Below, piece after piece: positions 8,012-16,707 of a stretch of 64,000 nucleotides of DNA. The stretch spans positions 62,001-126,000 of the forward strand of contig NZ_JAPDOG010000008.1 in the NCBI RefSeq assembly GCF_026013545.1, read 5' to 3'. The notes below the pieces were generated by a model. It saw only the letters and a list, made by a program, of their open reading frames with translations. It searched no databases and was not told the DNA's origin. The DNA comes from Defluviimonas salinarum. GTDB lineage: Bacteria > Pseudomonadota > Alphaproteobacteria > Rhodobacterales > Rhodobacteraceae. The position numbers and the translations under genes are program-made. Each line of letters opens with the position of its first letter. The stretch's first letter is position 1.

Positions 8012-8784
8012 CGCGCGGCTCCGAACGGATCGGCGACAAGCGCATTGAAGTAGCCGGCCCAGAGCGAGAGCCCGACCGGCGCGGCGATCGCCAGCAGGAC
8101 CAATGCCCCGGCGGTCACGGCAGGGGCGCCGACGAAGGCCACCATCAGTTGGGGCATCGCCCGGTTGATCGCACCGAGTGCCAGGTTGTAGACGAACGAG
8201 GCGATGACGAAGGGCGCGGCGAGGCTGAACGCCAGCGCAAAGGCTCGGCCGATGTGATCCACGCCCCAGTAGCGCATAAGAGTCGCGTCGGGAAACCGGC
8301 CCGGCGGCAGGGCGTCATAGGAGAGGATCAGCGCCTCGGCCAGTCGCACATGCAGACCCGCCATCATCGCCAGAGCAAGGCTGCCAGCCACGAGGAGATG
8401 CGACATCGTCGGCATCGGCTCGCCCCCGGCTCCGAAAAGCTGTGACAGCGAGCTCGACTGCGCGGCGATCGTTCCGGCCATCTCGAGCGCGAGAGTCATC
8501 AGCCGCAGCACTAGCCCGAGAGCAAGGCCGATCACGCTCTCGGTCGCGAAGCAGGCAAGCAGGGTTCCGAGCCCCTGCGTGAGCGGAGCGACTTGCGTGC
8601 CCACAGCCGGCGAGACGATTGCCGTGAAGACGAGCGCCAGCGCCAGCTTCACGCGAACCGGCACGGAATGTTCGCCGAAGCCCGGAAGGATTGCCATCGC
8701 GGCACCGATCCTGAGCAAGACCACGAATCCCGCGAGCGCGCCGCCCTTGCCGGTCTCAAGTGCTGCGGACAGGAGCTCGTTCAT
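8008..8784 (-). CDS. fliR: Flagellar export gate protein FliR
   Basis: Polytopic inner-membrane subunit of the FliPQR gate, 258 aa, with about six hydrophobic segments and the family block NRAMPQLMVAFVGAP near residue 210. The ATG at 8784 overlaps the flhA stop by 4 nt; a longer open reading upstream lies antisense-like across the flhA end and was not used. The order flhA-fliR-flhB is a common export-gate arrangement. Confidence 0.93.
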   Translation of the reverse strand: MNELLSAALETGKGGALAGFVVLLRIGAAMAILPGFGEHSVPVRVKLALALVFTAIVSPAVGTQVAPLTQGLGTLLACFATESVIGLALGLVLRLMTLALEMAGTIAAQSSSLSQLFGAGGEPMPTMSHLLVAGSLALAMMAGLHVRLAEALILSYDALPPGRFPDATLMRYWGVDHIGRAFALAFSLAAPFVIASFVYNLALGAINRAMPQLMVAFVGAPAVTAGALVLLAIAAPVGLSLWAGYFNALVADPFGAAR

Positions 8785-10865
8785 GCCGGCACCAGCCCGA
8801 CGATCGATGGCTTGGCGTCGAAACCGATTTCGTCGAACGACAGGACGGGTGCGCTGATTCCCTTGGCGCCGAGCACGGTCTTCAGGAACCTTCGGCGCCG
8901 GGCCGAGGTGACTACCGCCGGAAATTGCCCCTTCTCGCCAGCCTTCGAGATCCTGTCCGCGATGTTCATCGCCAGCCGGTTGAACTTGTCGGGCGGAAGG
9001 GCGACGTCGCACTGGCCGCGGTCGCCATCGACTTGGTGGGCGGCGAATGTCTCCTCCCATTCCGGGGAGAGCTGCAGAAGCGGCACGGTCCCATCCTCTC
9101 GCCGGATCTCCGCGACAAGCTGGAAGCCGAGGCGGCGGCGGACATGCTCGCAGACCGCCTCGGGGCTGACGCCGCGCCCCTCCGCGATCGCCTCGAGGAT
9201 CAGCGGCAGATTGCGGATCGAGACCCGCTCGTCGAGCAGGAGCCTGAGTACTGCGAGCAGGAGGTCTACCGGCACCTTGTCGGGGATGAGTTCGTCGAGC
9301 AGCTTGCGGTTGGCTTCGCTCCGAACGGGATCAGAGAGGTTGGTGCATTCCTCGAGCAGCCGGCGCACCGACTTGAGCGACAGCAACCGCGCGAAGTTGC
9401 GTTTGATCATTTCGAGAAGGTGAGTGGCCAGAACCTCCGCCGGGCCGACCACGGTCGCACCGCTCAGCGCCACGTCCTCCTGCATGGCCTGCGATACCCA
9501 GCGCGCGGGGGCACCATAAACCGGCTCGCGGACGTCGCGCCCGGGCGGCACGCCCGTGTCGCCGCCCGCGAGCAAAGCCAGGACATGGTCGGGATATAAC
9601 ACATCGCGCGCCTGTTCGACGCCCTGAATGCGGATCCGGTAACTGCCACTGGCGAGGGTCGCATCGTCCGTCAGCCGGATTTCCGGAAGGATCAACCCGT
9701 ACACCGCTGCGACATGGTTGCGCATGTTGACGATGCGTGCGTCGAGCCCGGTTGCCGGATCGAGGACCATATTGACCAGGTTCGGCGCGAACTCGACATG
9801 GATCTCGTCGAGGTCGAGGATGTCGCCCAGCGACTTCTTGCGCGGCGCCGTGACCGGCGGCGAGTCAGCCCGGGCCTGGTCCAGCGCCGCGCGCGCGGCC
9901 TTCCGCCGCATCAGTTCCGCCGCCCCGCCGAGCACCGCCGCGCCGGCAAGGAAGGGAACGAACGGCAGGCCCGGCACGAGCGCGAAGAGCGCCATGAGGA
10001 ATGCGACGGTCGCGAGCGCCGGCGGATAGTTCCCGAGTTGCCGGAACAGTTCCAGATCCGCCGCCCCTTTGGCCCCGCCGCGCGACAGGAGAAGCGCCGA
10101 CGCGATCGAGATGATCACCGCCGGGATCTGGCTGACGAGCCCGTCCCCCACCGTCAGGATCGCATAGGTCTCGAGCGCCCGGCCGATCGGCATGCCATGG
10201 ATCGAGACCCCGATGATCAGACCCATCACAAGGTTGAGCAGCGTGATCAGGAGCCCGGCCACCGCGTCGCCCTTGACGAATTTCGATGCCCCGTCCAGCG
10301 AGCCGAAGAAGGTGGTTTCCGCCTGTTCTCGTTCGCGCCGCGCCTTTGCCTCGGCATGGTCGATCGCACCCGCATTCATGTCGCTGTCGATGGCGAGCTG
10401 CTTGCCCGGCATCCCGTCGAGGGCGAAACGCGCGCCGACCTCCGCCATGCGGCCGGCGCCCTTCGTGATGACGATGAAGTTGACGATTAGCAGGACACCG
10501 AAGACCACGAGACCGATCAGAACGGATCCCGACATGATGAACATCGCGAAGCCTTCGATCACGTCGCCCGCGGCGCCGGTGCCGGTGTGGCCCTCGCCGA
10601 TGATCAGCTTCGTCGACGAGACGTTGAGCGAAAGGCGCAGCATCAGTGACGCAAGAAGGATTGTCGGAAACGCCGAAAAGTCCAGCGGGCGCTCGATGAA
10701 GAGCGTCACCGTGAAGATCAGGATCGCGAGCGCAAAGGAGGTGGCGAGCCCGATGTCGAGCACCCAGGCCGGCATCGGCAGGATCATCATCACGATCACA
10801 GCCATGAGCGCGAGCGCAAGTAGGACGGTCGGACGGAACAAACTTGTAATCGTCAGACTCGTCAT
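8781..10865 (-). CDS. flhA: Flagellar export gate protein FlhA
   Basis: Large export-gate protein (FHIPEP family), 694 aa. The N-terminal half has about eight membrane segments and the conserved stretches RLSLNVSSTKLIIGEGHTG and IDSDMNAGAIDHAEAKARR; the C-terminal half (from about residue 340) is the cytoplasmic ring domain that receives chaperone-substrate complexes. Length and motifs are normal. It overlaps the lytic transglycosylase gene upstream by 4 nt and fliR downstream by 4 nt. Confidence 0.97.
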   Translation of the reverse strand: MTSLTITSLFRPTVLLALALMAVIVMMILPMPAWVLDIGLATSFALAILIFTVTLFIERPLDFSAFPTILLASLMLRLSLNVSSTKLIIGEGHTGTGAAGDVIEGFAMFIMSGSVLIGLVVFGVLLIVNFIVITKGAGRMAEVGARFALDGMPGKQLAIDSDMNAGAIDHAEAKARREREQAETTFFGSLDGASKFVKGDAVAGLLITLLNLVMGLIIGVSIHGMPIGRALETYAILTVGDGLVSQIPAVIISIASALLLSRGGAKGAADLELFRQLGNYPPALATVAFLMALFALVPGLPFVPFLAGAAVLGGAAELMRRKAARAALDQARADSPPVTAPRKKSLGDILDLDEIHVEFAPNLVNMVLDPATGLDARIVNMRNHVAAVYGLILPEIRLTDDATLASGSYRIRIQGVEQARDVLYPDHVLALLAGGDTGVPPGRDVREPVYGAPARWVSQAMQEDVALSGATVVGPAEVLATHLLEMIKRNFARLLSLKSVRRLLEECTNLSDPVRSEANRKLLDELIPDKVPVDLLLAVLRLLLDERVSIRNLPLILEAIAEGRGVSPEAVCEHVRRRLGFQLVAEIRREDGTVPLLQLSPEWEETFAAHQVDGDRGQCDVALPPDKFNRLAMNIADRISKAGEKGQFPAVVTSARRRRFLKTVLGAKGISAPVLSFDEIGFDAKPSIVGLVPA

Positions 10866-11680
10866 TGGTCGTCCTCCGTCAGGGGGGGCGGCGCGCCGAA
10901 CAGGCTTGCACCGCCGCCGTTGCCAAGCGGAACCAACGAGCCGAGCCCGGAGGTGCCCCCGGTTTGGAGCAGTGGATAGCGGTTGACCCGCGCGATCGCC
11001 CCGACCATCGCGTCGGGATCGGTGCCCTCACTGCTTGGAAAGTCGTCATTTGCCACCCCCACGATGTCCGGGATCGCCGGGATCTCGTTGGTGTCTTGGG
11101 CCAGCAGCGAATTGCGGAAGCGATCGAAACGCGCCTGATAGCGTCCGGCGTATTCTGGGGTGCGCGAGTGGTAAGCGCCGGCGGCGCGGCTCCAGGACCC
11201 CTGCTCGGCATGCAGCGATTTCAGGAACCGGGCGGCGTAAAGCGCGTTGGTCAGCGGATCGAACATGTCGTCGATCGACCGGAACGCGGCGCCATGCCAT
11301 TTGAAGTTGAGCTGGAAGCAGCCGACGTCGAAGCTGCGCGCGCCGCGATCGTACTCCTTGTAAACATATGTGCGTGCCTCACGTTCGGATTCGAACCATA
11401 GGCCTTTGCCCTCCATGTTTACCGTCCATGGCCATGGACGAATCGCACGGCCCCGTCGACGTCCGGTCTCGGTCAATGAAATCGCCCTTAACACCGAAAC
11501 TGGCACGCCGGTGCGCTGCGACGCTTCCGCAGCCACCATGTCGCACACCGCAGATTGATCGACGGGTACACTTGCCGAAACTGATGACGACCAGCCGTCG
11601 AGCAGGCAAGTCGTGACGATACAGACAAAGACTGCGGCAGGTCGAGGCCATGAGCGCGCGGACATTCGGACGTTTCCCAA
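10862..11680 (-). CDS. Flagellar lytic transglycosylase (SltF-like)
   Basis: A 272-aa exported protein: signal peptide to about residue 37, then an SLT-family domain with the catalytic-glutamate block (SVLRAISLTETGRR), the GCFQLN motif and the AAGAYHSRTPEYAGRY block, followed by a roughly 70-residue C-terminal tail. Such enzymes cut peptidoglycan so the rod can pass through the wall. Coupling to flhA (4-nt overlap) and lack of a general housekeeping context fit a dedicated flagellar muramidase such as SltF of Rhodobacter sphaeroides, which binds FlgJ; that equivalence is inferred. An alternative ATG at 11665 would give a more compact signal peptide. Confidence 0.85.
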   Translation of the reverse strand: MGNVRMSARSWPRPAAVFVCIVTTCLLDGWSSSVSASVPVDQSAVCDMVAAEASQRTGVPVSVLRAISLTETGRRRGRAIRPWPWTVNMEGKGLWFESEREARTYVYKEYDRGARSFDVGCFQLNFKWHGAAFRSIDDMFDPLTNALYAARFLKSLHAEQGSWSRAAGAYHSRTPEYAGRYQARFDRFRNSLLAQDTNEIPAIPDIVGVANDDFPSSEGTDPDAMVGAIARVNRYPLLQTGGTSGLGSLVPLGNGGGASLFGAPPPLTEDDQ

Positions 11681-11739
11681 GCAGTTCTTGCCTTCGCATC
11701 CACGCTAGGGTGCGGGCGTTGAGATTCGGTAACCGCCGG

Positions 11740-14184
11740 TCATCGGCTGCCCGCATCCGAGGTCGCCGCGATCATGCTTTCGATTGCGGAGCGCGCGGCG
11801 CGACTCTGCTCGACAAGTGCCTTGCCGCGCGCGAGCGGTCCGGGCAATGCGAGTTCCTGGACGGAGTCTGACACCGGCTCGGCAGACAAGCCGGCTTCTC
11901 CGGCCGAACCGAATCCAGCCGCGTGCAGTGCGTTGAGGGCTGCTCTTAAAGGCTCAGGCGGGTTCGCGGCCGCGCCGGAAAAATCGCCGGCTCGCCAGAG
12001 TTCGCGTCCGGCCGCTTCAGCGTCGCCGGCCGAAACGTACGCGCGCGCGGCCGCAGCGTGATCGCCGGCCATTGCGAGCGCCTCTGCGCGAAGGGTTTCT
12101 GATGCCGTGTCCCGCAGTCCGGCGAGCTTGTCGATTGCTGCCGCCGCGTCGAACTCGACGGTAGCGGCGCGGGCAAGTAACCGCCGACCTTGCTCCGAAC
12201 GGGCGGCGTCGGCGGTTACAAGCTTGCGCACCTCTTCCGTGAAGCCAGACGCGGCTAGCCGTTCAGCGAGGGTGAGGCGAAGCGACGCATCCGGATCGGC
12301 GGCGTAGAGTTCGGACCGATTGGCGAAATACGCGGCGAGGAAATCCGGCTCGCTGTCGTGACCGGCAAGCATCGCAAAGAGTTTGAGCGCGGTATCGCGC
12401 TGAAAGTGATTGGGCGGATCCGAAATCCATCTACGATAGGCGTCGAAGGAACCGTCGAAGTCATTTGCCGATCCACGCGCAAGTATATGGAGATGCTGCA
12501 GCACCTCCCCGGACTCGGCGTCCTGCAATTCGAAAGCCAATGCTTCGGCGCTTTCGATCAACCCGGTTGGCACCGCGAGGCCGCGCGCCAGTCGCGACTT
12601 GATCGCCAGAATGAGCGCGTCGGTTGACAGCGAACCGTTGCTGAGGGCGAGGTCTTCGAGTTTTTCCAATTGTGCGCCAGCGTCGCCTAGCGCCAGCCCG
12701 AGCTGGGCATCGATGATCCAGAGGCTCTCGGTGGTGTTCTGCGGGGATCGCGCGACTGCGTCGCGGACGGCTCGTGCCGCCTGCTCCGATCCGACCGACA
12801 GGAACCGATCCGACAATCCGGGGCCGAGGAGGCGCCTGAGGTGGACCGGAAGGGCGGAGAAAGCCCGAAGCACGGCGGCTTCGTCGATATCGGTTCCCGG
12901 CAGCAATTGCGGTAAGGCGAGCACCGCCCACAATGCCGCGCTTGTATCGCAGCTTGTCAGTGCCGGCAGGGCCGAACCGGCTTCGGCCACGCCTCCGTCG
13001 AGGACCGCCCCGATATCGCGCAGGGTCGAACCGTCGGACGTTTCGACGGCAAAGGCGGACAGGACTGCGCCGGCCTCGGCCCCGAAGCCAAGGTGAAGAT
13101 ACAGCCGCGCAAGGGACAGCACCGCCTCGGTCGAGGGGTGATCGAACTCTCCGACCAGGGGTCGTCGCCTTTCGGCAATCTGTGCCGCAGCCGGGCGATC
13201 GTCGCCCCAGCCGGCCAGATCGAAATTCGCGTCCGGCAGGCAGGCTGCGCCCGTGGCCGAGACCGGCGGGTGCGCCGCGGTCGAAGGCATGTCACGGTCG
13301 AAGCTGGTTTCCACATGGAGGGCAGGCTCCGGCGTCTCGTGTGCATCTACCTTCGGGCGCCGATCTGCGGCGCTAGCGGTATCGTCAGACGCTGCGTGTG
13401 CGGACGCACCCCGGGGCTCGGTTGGTGCGACCTCGACCAGTCCTTGCGCGGCCGCGCGGCTCAGTTGCAGAAGAAGCCGCTCTTGAGCCTCCGCCACGCT
13501 CGGATCGGTGTACATATGCAGTTTCGCGTCGCCGGAACCGCCGACATCTGTCCGGCCGGTATCCGGCATCTGCCGGTGTTTCCCGTGCACCTGGTCCGGC
13601 ACGCCACGGCTTGCGAGGCCGGAGAGATTGTCGCCGCGCCAGAGGGGAGCGAGGTCTATGGTCTTCTCCACATCTTGTGCCCGATCTCTGGTAGCAGGAT
13701 AAGACCGCGTTCGAATTGGTTCAGCCGCCTTCTTGTCCTGCCGGGGCGGCACGGTCGGAGTCAGCTGAGACTCGAAAGGCGAACCCGCAGCGGGCGGGCC
13801 GTCAGCGATGTCGACGATGATGTTGCCGTTTCCGTCGGCGGTGGCGGTTGCGTGGCAGGCGCAGCCGATCCCGAACCGCAAAACTCCCGGGGTCGCGTCA
13901 AGTGCAAGGGTCGCGAGGCGCGTGCGCGTGATTCTCCTGAACACATCCGTTGCGTCGAATGTCACGTCGAGTCCGCTTACGCGCAGAATATAGCCGCTCC
14001 CATCCCGACCGAGTTCCCATCCCGACGGCGCACCAACATCGACCACGATCCGGGTGAAACCGGTGTGCTCGCCGGATCGCACACGAATCATCTCGGCGAA
14101 GGACGGGGAGACGCCCGCGCCAGTCAGGATCGCGATGAGCGTTATTGTAGTCCTGATGACCATGACCGAAGCGCCCATCCTCAT
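11740..14184 (-). CDS. Large periplasmic motility-cluster protein, MotF candidate
   Basis: An 814-aa protein coupled to motA by a 4-nt overlap. It starts with a hydrophobic segment ending SFA (about residue 30) that could be a cleavable signal or an anchor. Next is an AMIN-like beta domain (about residues 32-130, IRVRSGEHTGFTRIVVDVG), a low-complexity Ala/Asp/Thr/Pro region (about 130-330), then a long Ala/Leu-rich helical region to the C-terminus that looks like a TPR-type solenoid. I recognise no catalytic motif. Rhodobacter sphaeroides MotF, a membrane protein needed for flagellar rotation, is the best candidate counterpart by position and architecture, but I cannot align it here. In-frame ATGs at 14178 and 14163 are alternative starts. 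Confidence 0.75.
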   Translation of the reverse strand: MRMGASVMVIRTTITLIAILTGAGVSPSFAEMIRVRSGEHTGFTRIVVDVGAPSGWELGRDGSGYILRVSGLDVTFDATDVFRRITRTRLATLALDATPGVLRFGIGCACHATATADGNGNIIVDIADGPPAAGSPFESQLTPTVPPRQDKKAAEPIRTRSYPATRDRAQDVEKTIDLAPLWRGDNLSGLASRGVPDQVHGKHRQMPDTGRTDVGGSGDAKLHMYTDPSVAEAQERLLLQLSRAAAQGLVEVAPTEPRGASAHAASDDTASAADRRPKVDAHETPEPALHVETSFDRDMPSTAAHPPVSATGAACLPDANFDLAGWGDDRPAAAQIAERRRPLVGEFDHPSTEAVLSLARLYLHLGFGAEAGAVLSAFAVETSDGSTLRDIGAVLDGGVAEAGSALPALTSCDTSAALWAVLALPQLLPGTDIDEAAVLRAFSALPVHLRRLLGPGLSDRFLSVGSEQAARAVRDAVARSPQNTTESLWIIDAQLGLALGDAGAQLEKLEDLALSNGSLSTDALILAIKSRLARGLAVPTGLIESAEALAFELQDAESGEVLQHLHILARGSANDFDGSFDAYRRWISDPPNHFQRDTALKLFAMLAGHDSEPDFLAAYFANRSELYAADPDASLRLTLAERLAASGFTEEVRKLVTADAARSEQGRRLLARAATVEFDAAAAIDKLAGLRDTASETLRAEALAMAGDHAAAARAYVSAGDAEAAGRELWRAGDFSGAAANPPEPLRAALNALHAAGFGSAGEAGLSAEPVSDSVQELALPGPLARGKALVEQSRAARSAIESMIAATSDAGSR

Positions 14185-15050
14185 GCGGCGTCCGACTTGA
14201 CGGCCTTCAGGGCTTCTTCGAGCGCCGAATAGCTGGGGCGGATGTGATGCGGCGTGTTCTGCCTTCCAACCTCAATGCAGATGTTGGCCGCGTGGTTGTG
14301 AAGATTCGCCACCAGGACCTCTCGTATCAGCTTGTAGAAATGGCTGTCCTCATCGACGACTGCCTTCACCTTCGCGGCGAATGGCCCGACCAGCCCGTAA
14401 GCGAGAAACACGCCAAGAAAGGTTCCGACCAGCGCACCGCCGATCATCTTGCCGAGAATCTCCGGCGGCTGGTCGATCGAGCCCATGGTCTTGATCACGC
14501 CGAGCACCGCCGCGACGATGCCGAGCGCAGGCAGACCGTCGGCGATCGATTGCAGCGCATGGGTCGAATGCAGCGCATGCCGCAGGTTGGCCTCGAGCTG
14601 CTTCTCCAACACCTCTTCCACCTGATGCGGGTCGTCGTAGTTCATCGAGGCCGAGCGCATCGTATCGCAGATCAGATCCACCGCTTCGTGATCCTGCTGA
14701 ATCTTTGGGTATTTCCCGAATATCGCCGAGGTGCCCGGCGCCTCGATATGCTCTTCGACGGCGACCGGGTTTTGTCGTGAGAGCCGGATCAGCTCGAACA
14801 GCAGACAGAGCAGGTCGCGGTAGTCCTCCGGCTTCCAGTGGGCGCCCTTGAACACCTTCTTCACGTCCTTCACCGTGTGCTTGATCGCGGCACCATCATT
14901 GGCGAGAACAAACGCTCCCACGGCAGCACCACCGATCATGATCATCTCGAACGGCAGCGACTTCAGGATGATGCCGAGTTTCCCGCCGGCGGCGATATAG
15001 CCGCCGAAGACCATGACGAAGATGATGACGATACCGACGATACCGATCAT
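14181..15050 (-). CDS. motA: Flagellar motor stator protein MotA
   Basis: Proton-channel stator subunit, 289 aa, with four membrane segments (about residues 1-22, 33-50, 170-190, 200-222), a large cytoplasmic loop between segments 2 and 3, and a charged cytoplasmic tail. The blocks IADGLPALGIVAAVLGVIK and GGALVGTFLGVFLAYGLVGP are the canonical MotA pore helices. Its partner MotB is about 11 kb away at 25166, so the stator genes are split between transcription units. Confidence 0.95.
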   Translation of the reverse strand: MIGIVGIVIIFVMVFGGYIAAGGKLGIILKSLPFEMIMIGGAAVGAFVLANDGAAIKHTVKDVKKVFKGAHWKPEDYRDLLCLLFELIRLSRQNPVAVEEHIEAPGTSAIFGKYPKIQQDHEAVDLICDTMRSASMNYDDPHQVEEVLEKQLEANLRHALHSTHALQSIADGLPALGIVAAVLGVIKTMGSIDQPPEILGKMIGGALVGTFLGVFLAYGLVGPFAAKVKAVVDEDSHFYKLIREVLVANLHNHAANICIEVGRQNTPHHIRPSYSALEEALKAVKSDAA

Positions 15051-15135
15051 GAACCCGTTCCTTCCGTCCCTGTCCGATTGCCGCCCGGGACACGCTTCGA
15101 CCCTTGCAGGGCGCCGTTAACATTCCGTCTGCGCG

Positions 15136-15732
15136 TCACTCCGTCGGCGCACTCGCATTGCGCCCGGCCAGGATGACGCTGATCGAATAGGCGCTCTTTG
15201 TGTCGAGCCCGGCCATCACAGCCGCGGCAGACTCTGGACGCATCCGGGCCAGGAAACCGGCCGCGAACTCCGGATCCATCTCGGCAAAAAGCGCCGCCGC
15301 TTCCTTGGGCTTCATCTTTTCGTAGACAGTGACCAGTCGCTGAACGTCCTGAGCGGCCGCCTCGTCCGCGAGCGCAAGCGTCTTTGCCAGCTCGTCCTCC
15401 GCCACCGTCAGCGCGTCGAGCTTCTCGTCGATCTCTGACTTGGCTAGCTCAAGGGCCTGTGCGCGGTCGTTGGCTTGCGCCTCGCGTGCCGCAAGTCGTG
15501 CCTCACGGGCGCGGAGCGCCTCAAGCATCGCCATCGCGCCGCCACCAGGTTCGCAGCTCACCGCGTCGGCTTGCGCCTCAGGCTCACTCTGCGATTCTCC
15601 CCCCGCGAGGGCCTGGCTCGCGCCTGCGCCGATCCGGATCAGGCCGGACATGCCCAGCAGAACCGCGATCAGGAACAGGGCGCCGCGGCCGCGGCGGCGG
15701 CGCCGTATCGTGGCCGCCTTGCGCACGCTCAT
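15136..15732 (-). CDS. motE: MotE-family motility protein (MgtE-N-like domain)
   Basis: A 198-aa protein with an N-terminal basic stretch and membrane or export segment (about residues 16-44), a coiled coil (about 65-125), and a C-terminal helical domain with the pattern YEKMKPKEAAALFAEMDPE, as in the MgtE-N/FliG-N-like domain of MotE. In rhizobia MotE is a periplasmic chaperone-like motility protein. Its ATG overlaps the stop of the 121-aa gene upstream. The name follows domain layout and neighbours (fliL, motA). Confidence 0.75.
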   Translation of the reverse strand: MSVRKAATIRRRRRGRGALFLIAVLLGMSGLIRIGAGASQALAGGESQSEPEAQADAVSCEPGGGAMAMLEALRAREARLAAREAQANDRAQALELAKSEIDEKLDALTVAEDELAKTLALADEAAAQDVQRLVTVYEKMKPKEAAALFAEMDPEFAAGFLARMRPESAAAVMAGLDTKSAYSISVILAGRNASAPTE

Positions 15733-16094
15733 TCGGCCGCCTCCGGACGCTCATAGCCATGGTTGCGCCGGCGCAGGACGCGCATTCGCGACCCGCTGCG
15801 CTCAGGCGGTTCGGGCAGGTCGTGGAGCGTCGCGAACAGCAGCTCGAGCTTTGCCGCTGCCTGCTCAGCCCGTTCGGTCATCTCGCGCAGTGATCTGGCC
15901 GAGTCGGTCGCGGTACCACGCGCCGTCTCAAGCGCGCGGGTCATGTCGTCGACCTGCGCCGACAGGACCGCGATCGCACCCCCCATTCCGCCTTCGAGCT
16001 GGTTGAACGCCTTCAGTCGCCGCGAAAGGACGAGGCAGTAGATGCCGGCACCGATCGCGCCCGCGCTCATCAGGATATCGGCAATGAGTGCCAT
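15729..16094 (-). CDS. Conserved membrane-anchored protein of unknown function in the flagellar unit
   Basis: A 121-aa product with one N-terminal membrane helix (about residues 3-24), then a helical, coiled-coil-prone region (about 40-95) rich in Ala, Glu and Arg, and a basic C-terminal tail. It lies between fliL and motE with a 4-nt overlap to motE and 10 nt from fliL, so it is expressed with the stator genes. I believe small proteins of this layout recur at this place in alphaproteobacterial flagellar clusters (a DUF family), but no function is evident. Confidence 0.7.
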   Translation of the reverse strand: MALIADILMSAGAIGAGIYCLVLSRRLKAFNQLEGGMGGAIAVLSAQVDDMTRALETARGTATDSARSLREMTERAEQAAAKLELLFATLHDLPEPPERSGSRMRVLRRRNHGYERPEAAE

Positions 16095-16104
16095 CGCGCC
16101 GCCC

Positions 16105-16584
16105 TCAGTTGATCACGAACTCGGTCACGAGCAGATCTCGCACCCGCCCGTCGCCCGCCACCATCTGCACCCGTCGCAGCATTTGTGCCCGAAGCCGCAC
16201 CAGCGCGGTCGGATCCTCCAGCTCGCTCACTTCGACTGCGCGCAGATAGCCATTCAGGACGTCGAGAACACGCGGCAGCAGAAGAACAACGTCCGACTCG
16301 TGGACCTTCGCGACTTCGATCTGGGCGGTGAAGTGCAAATACCGCCCCGACTCGCTGCCGAGCGATACGACCATCGGGGCGATCGGTACGAAGGCAATGT
16401 CCGGCAACGCCTCGACGTGCGGAGACCCCTTCTTCACTGCAGCACCATGCCCGAGAATCAATCCCGAATAGACCGCGAAGAAACCACCGCCGCCAAGCGC
16501 GAGCATCAGCACGAAGCCGAACAGAATCGGCAGTTTCGAGACCTTCTTCGGGGCGTCGTCGGGTGTCGTGTCAGATCCGGACAT
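16105..16584 (-). CDS. fliL: Flagellar basal body-associated protein FliL
   Basis: Single-pass inner-membrane protein that surrounds or stabilises the stator at the basal body. The ATG at 16584 gives 159 aa: a short cytoplasmic N-terminus, a Gly/Leu-rich membrane helix (about residues 18-42), a linker, and the FliL periplasmic domain (PMVVSLGSESGRYLHFTAQI). It heads the long minus-strand unit running through motE, motA, flhA and flhB, and faces fliF across a 123-bp gap that contains a CtrA box. Confidence 0.92.
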   Translation of the reverse strand: MSGSDTTPDDAPKKVSKLPILFGFVLMLALGGGGFFAVYSGLILGHGAAVKKGSPHVEALPDIAFVPIAPMVVSLGSESGRYLHFTAQIEVAKVHESDVVLLLPRVLDVLNGYLRAVEVSELEDPTALVRLRAQMLRRVQMVAGDGRVRDLLVTEFVIN

Positions 16585-16631
16585 GGCGATCTTCGCGGTT
16601 TGATTGTCGGACCGGTATAGACCGGGGGTGA

Positions 16632-16646
16632 CTAACCGATTGTTAA
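16632..16646. promoter_or_regulatory. CtrA-type box between fliL and fliF
   Basis: CTAA, seven bases, TTAA: one mismatch from TTAA-N7-TTAA. Read on the minus strand it is TTAAC-N6-TTAG, close to the extended consensus TTAAC-N6-TTAAC. It is 61 bp before fliF and 47 bp before fliL, placed to serve both divergent units. Confidence 0.65.
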
Positions 16647-16707
16647 GGGCAATCGGCGAAGCATCGGGGAGACGACGGGCAGAAGCCCGCCTATTCGGAG
16701 ATGCGCC

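Noticed and set aside
15116-15121. GTTAAC before motA as a CtrA site
   Set aside because: Only a half-site; no second TTAA-like half at the correct distance. motA is probably transcribed from the fliL promoter.
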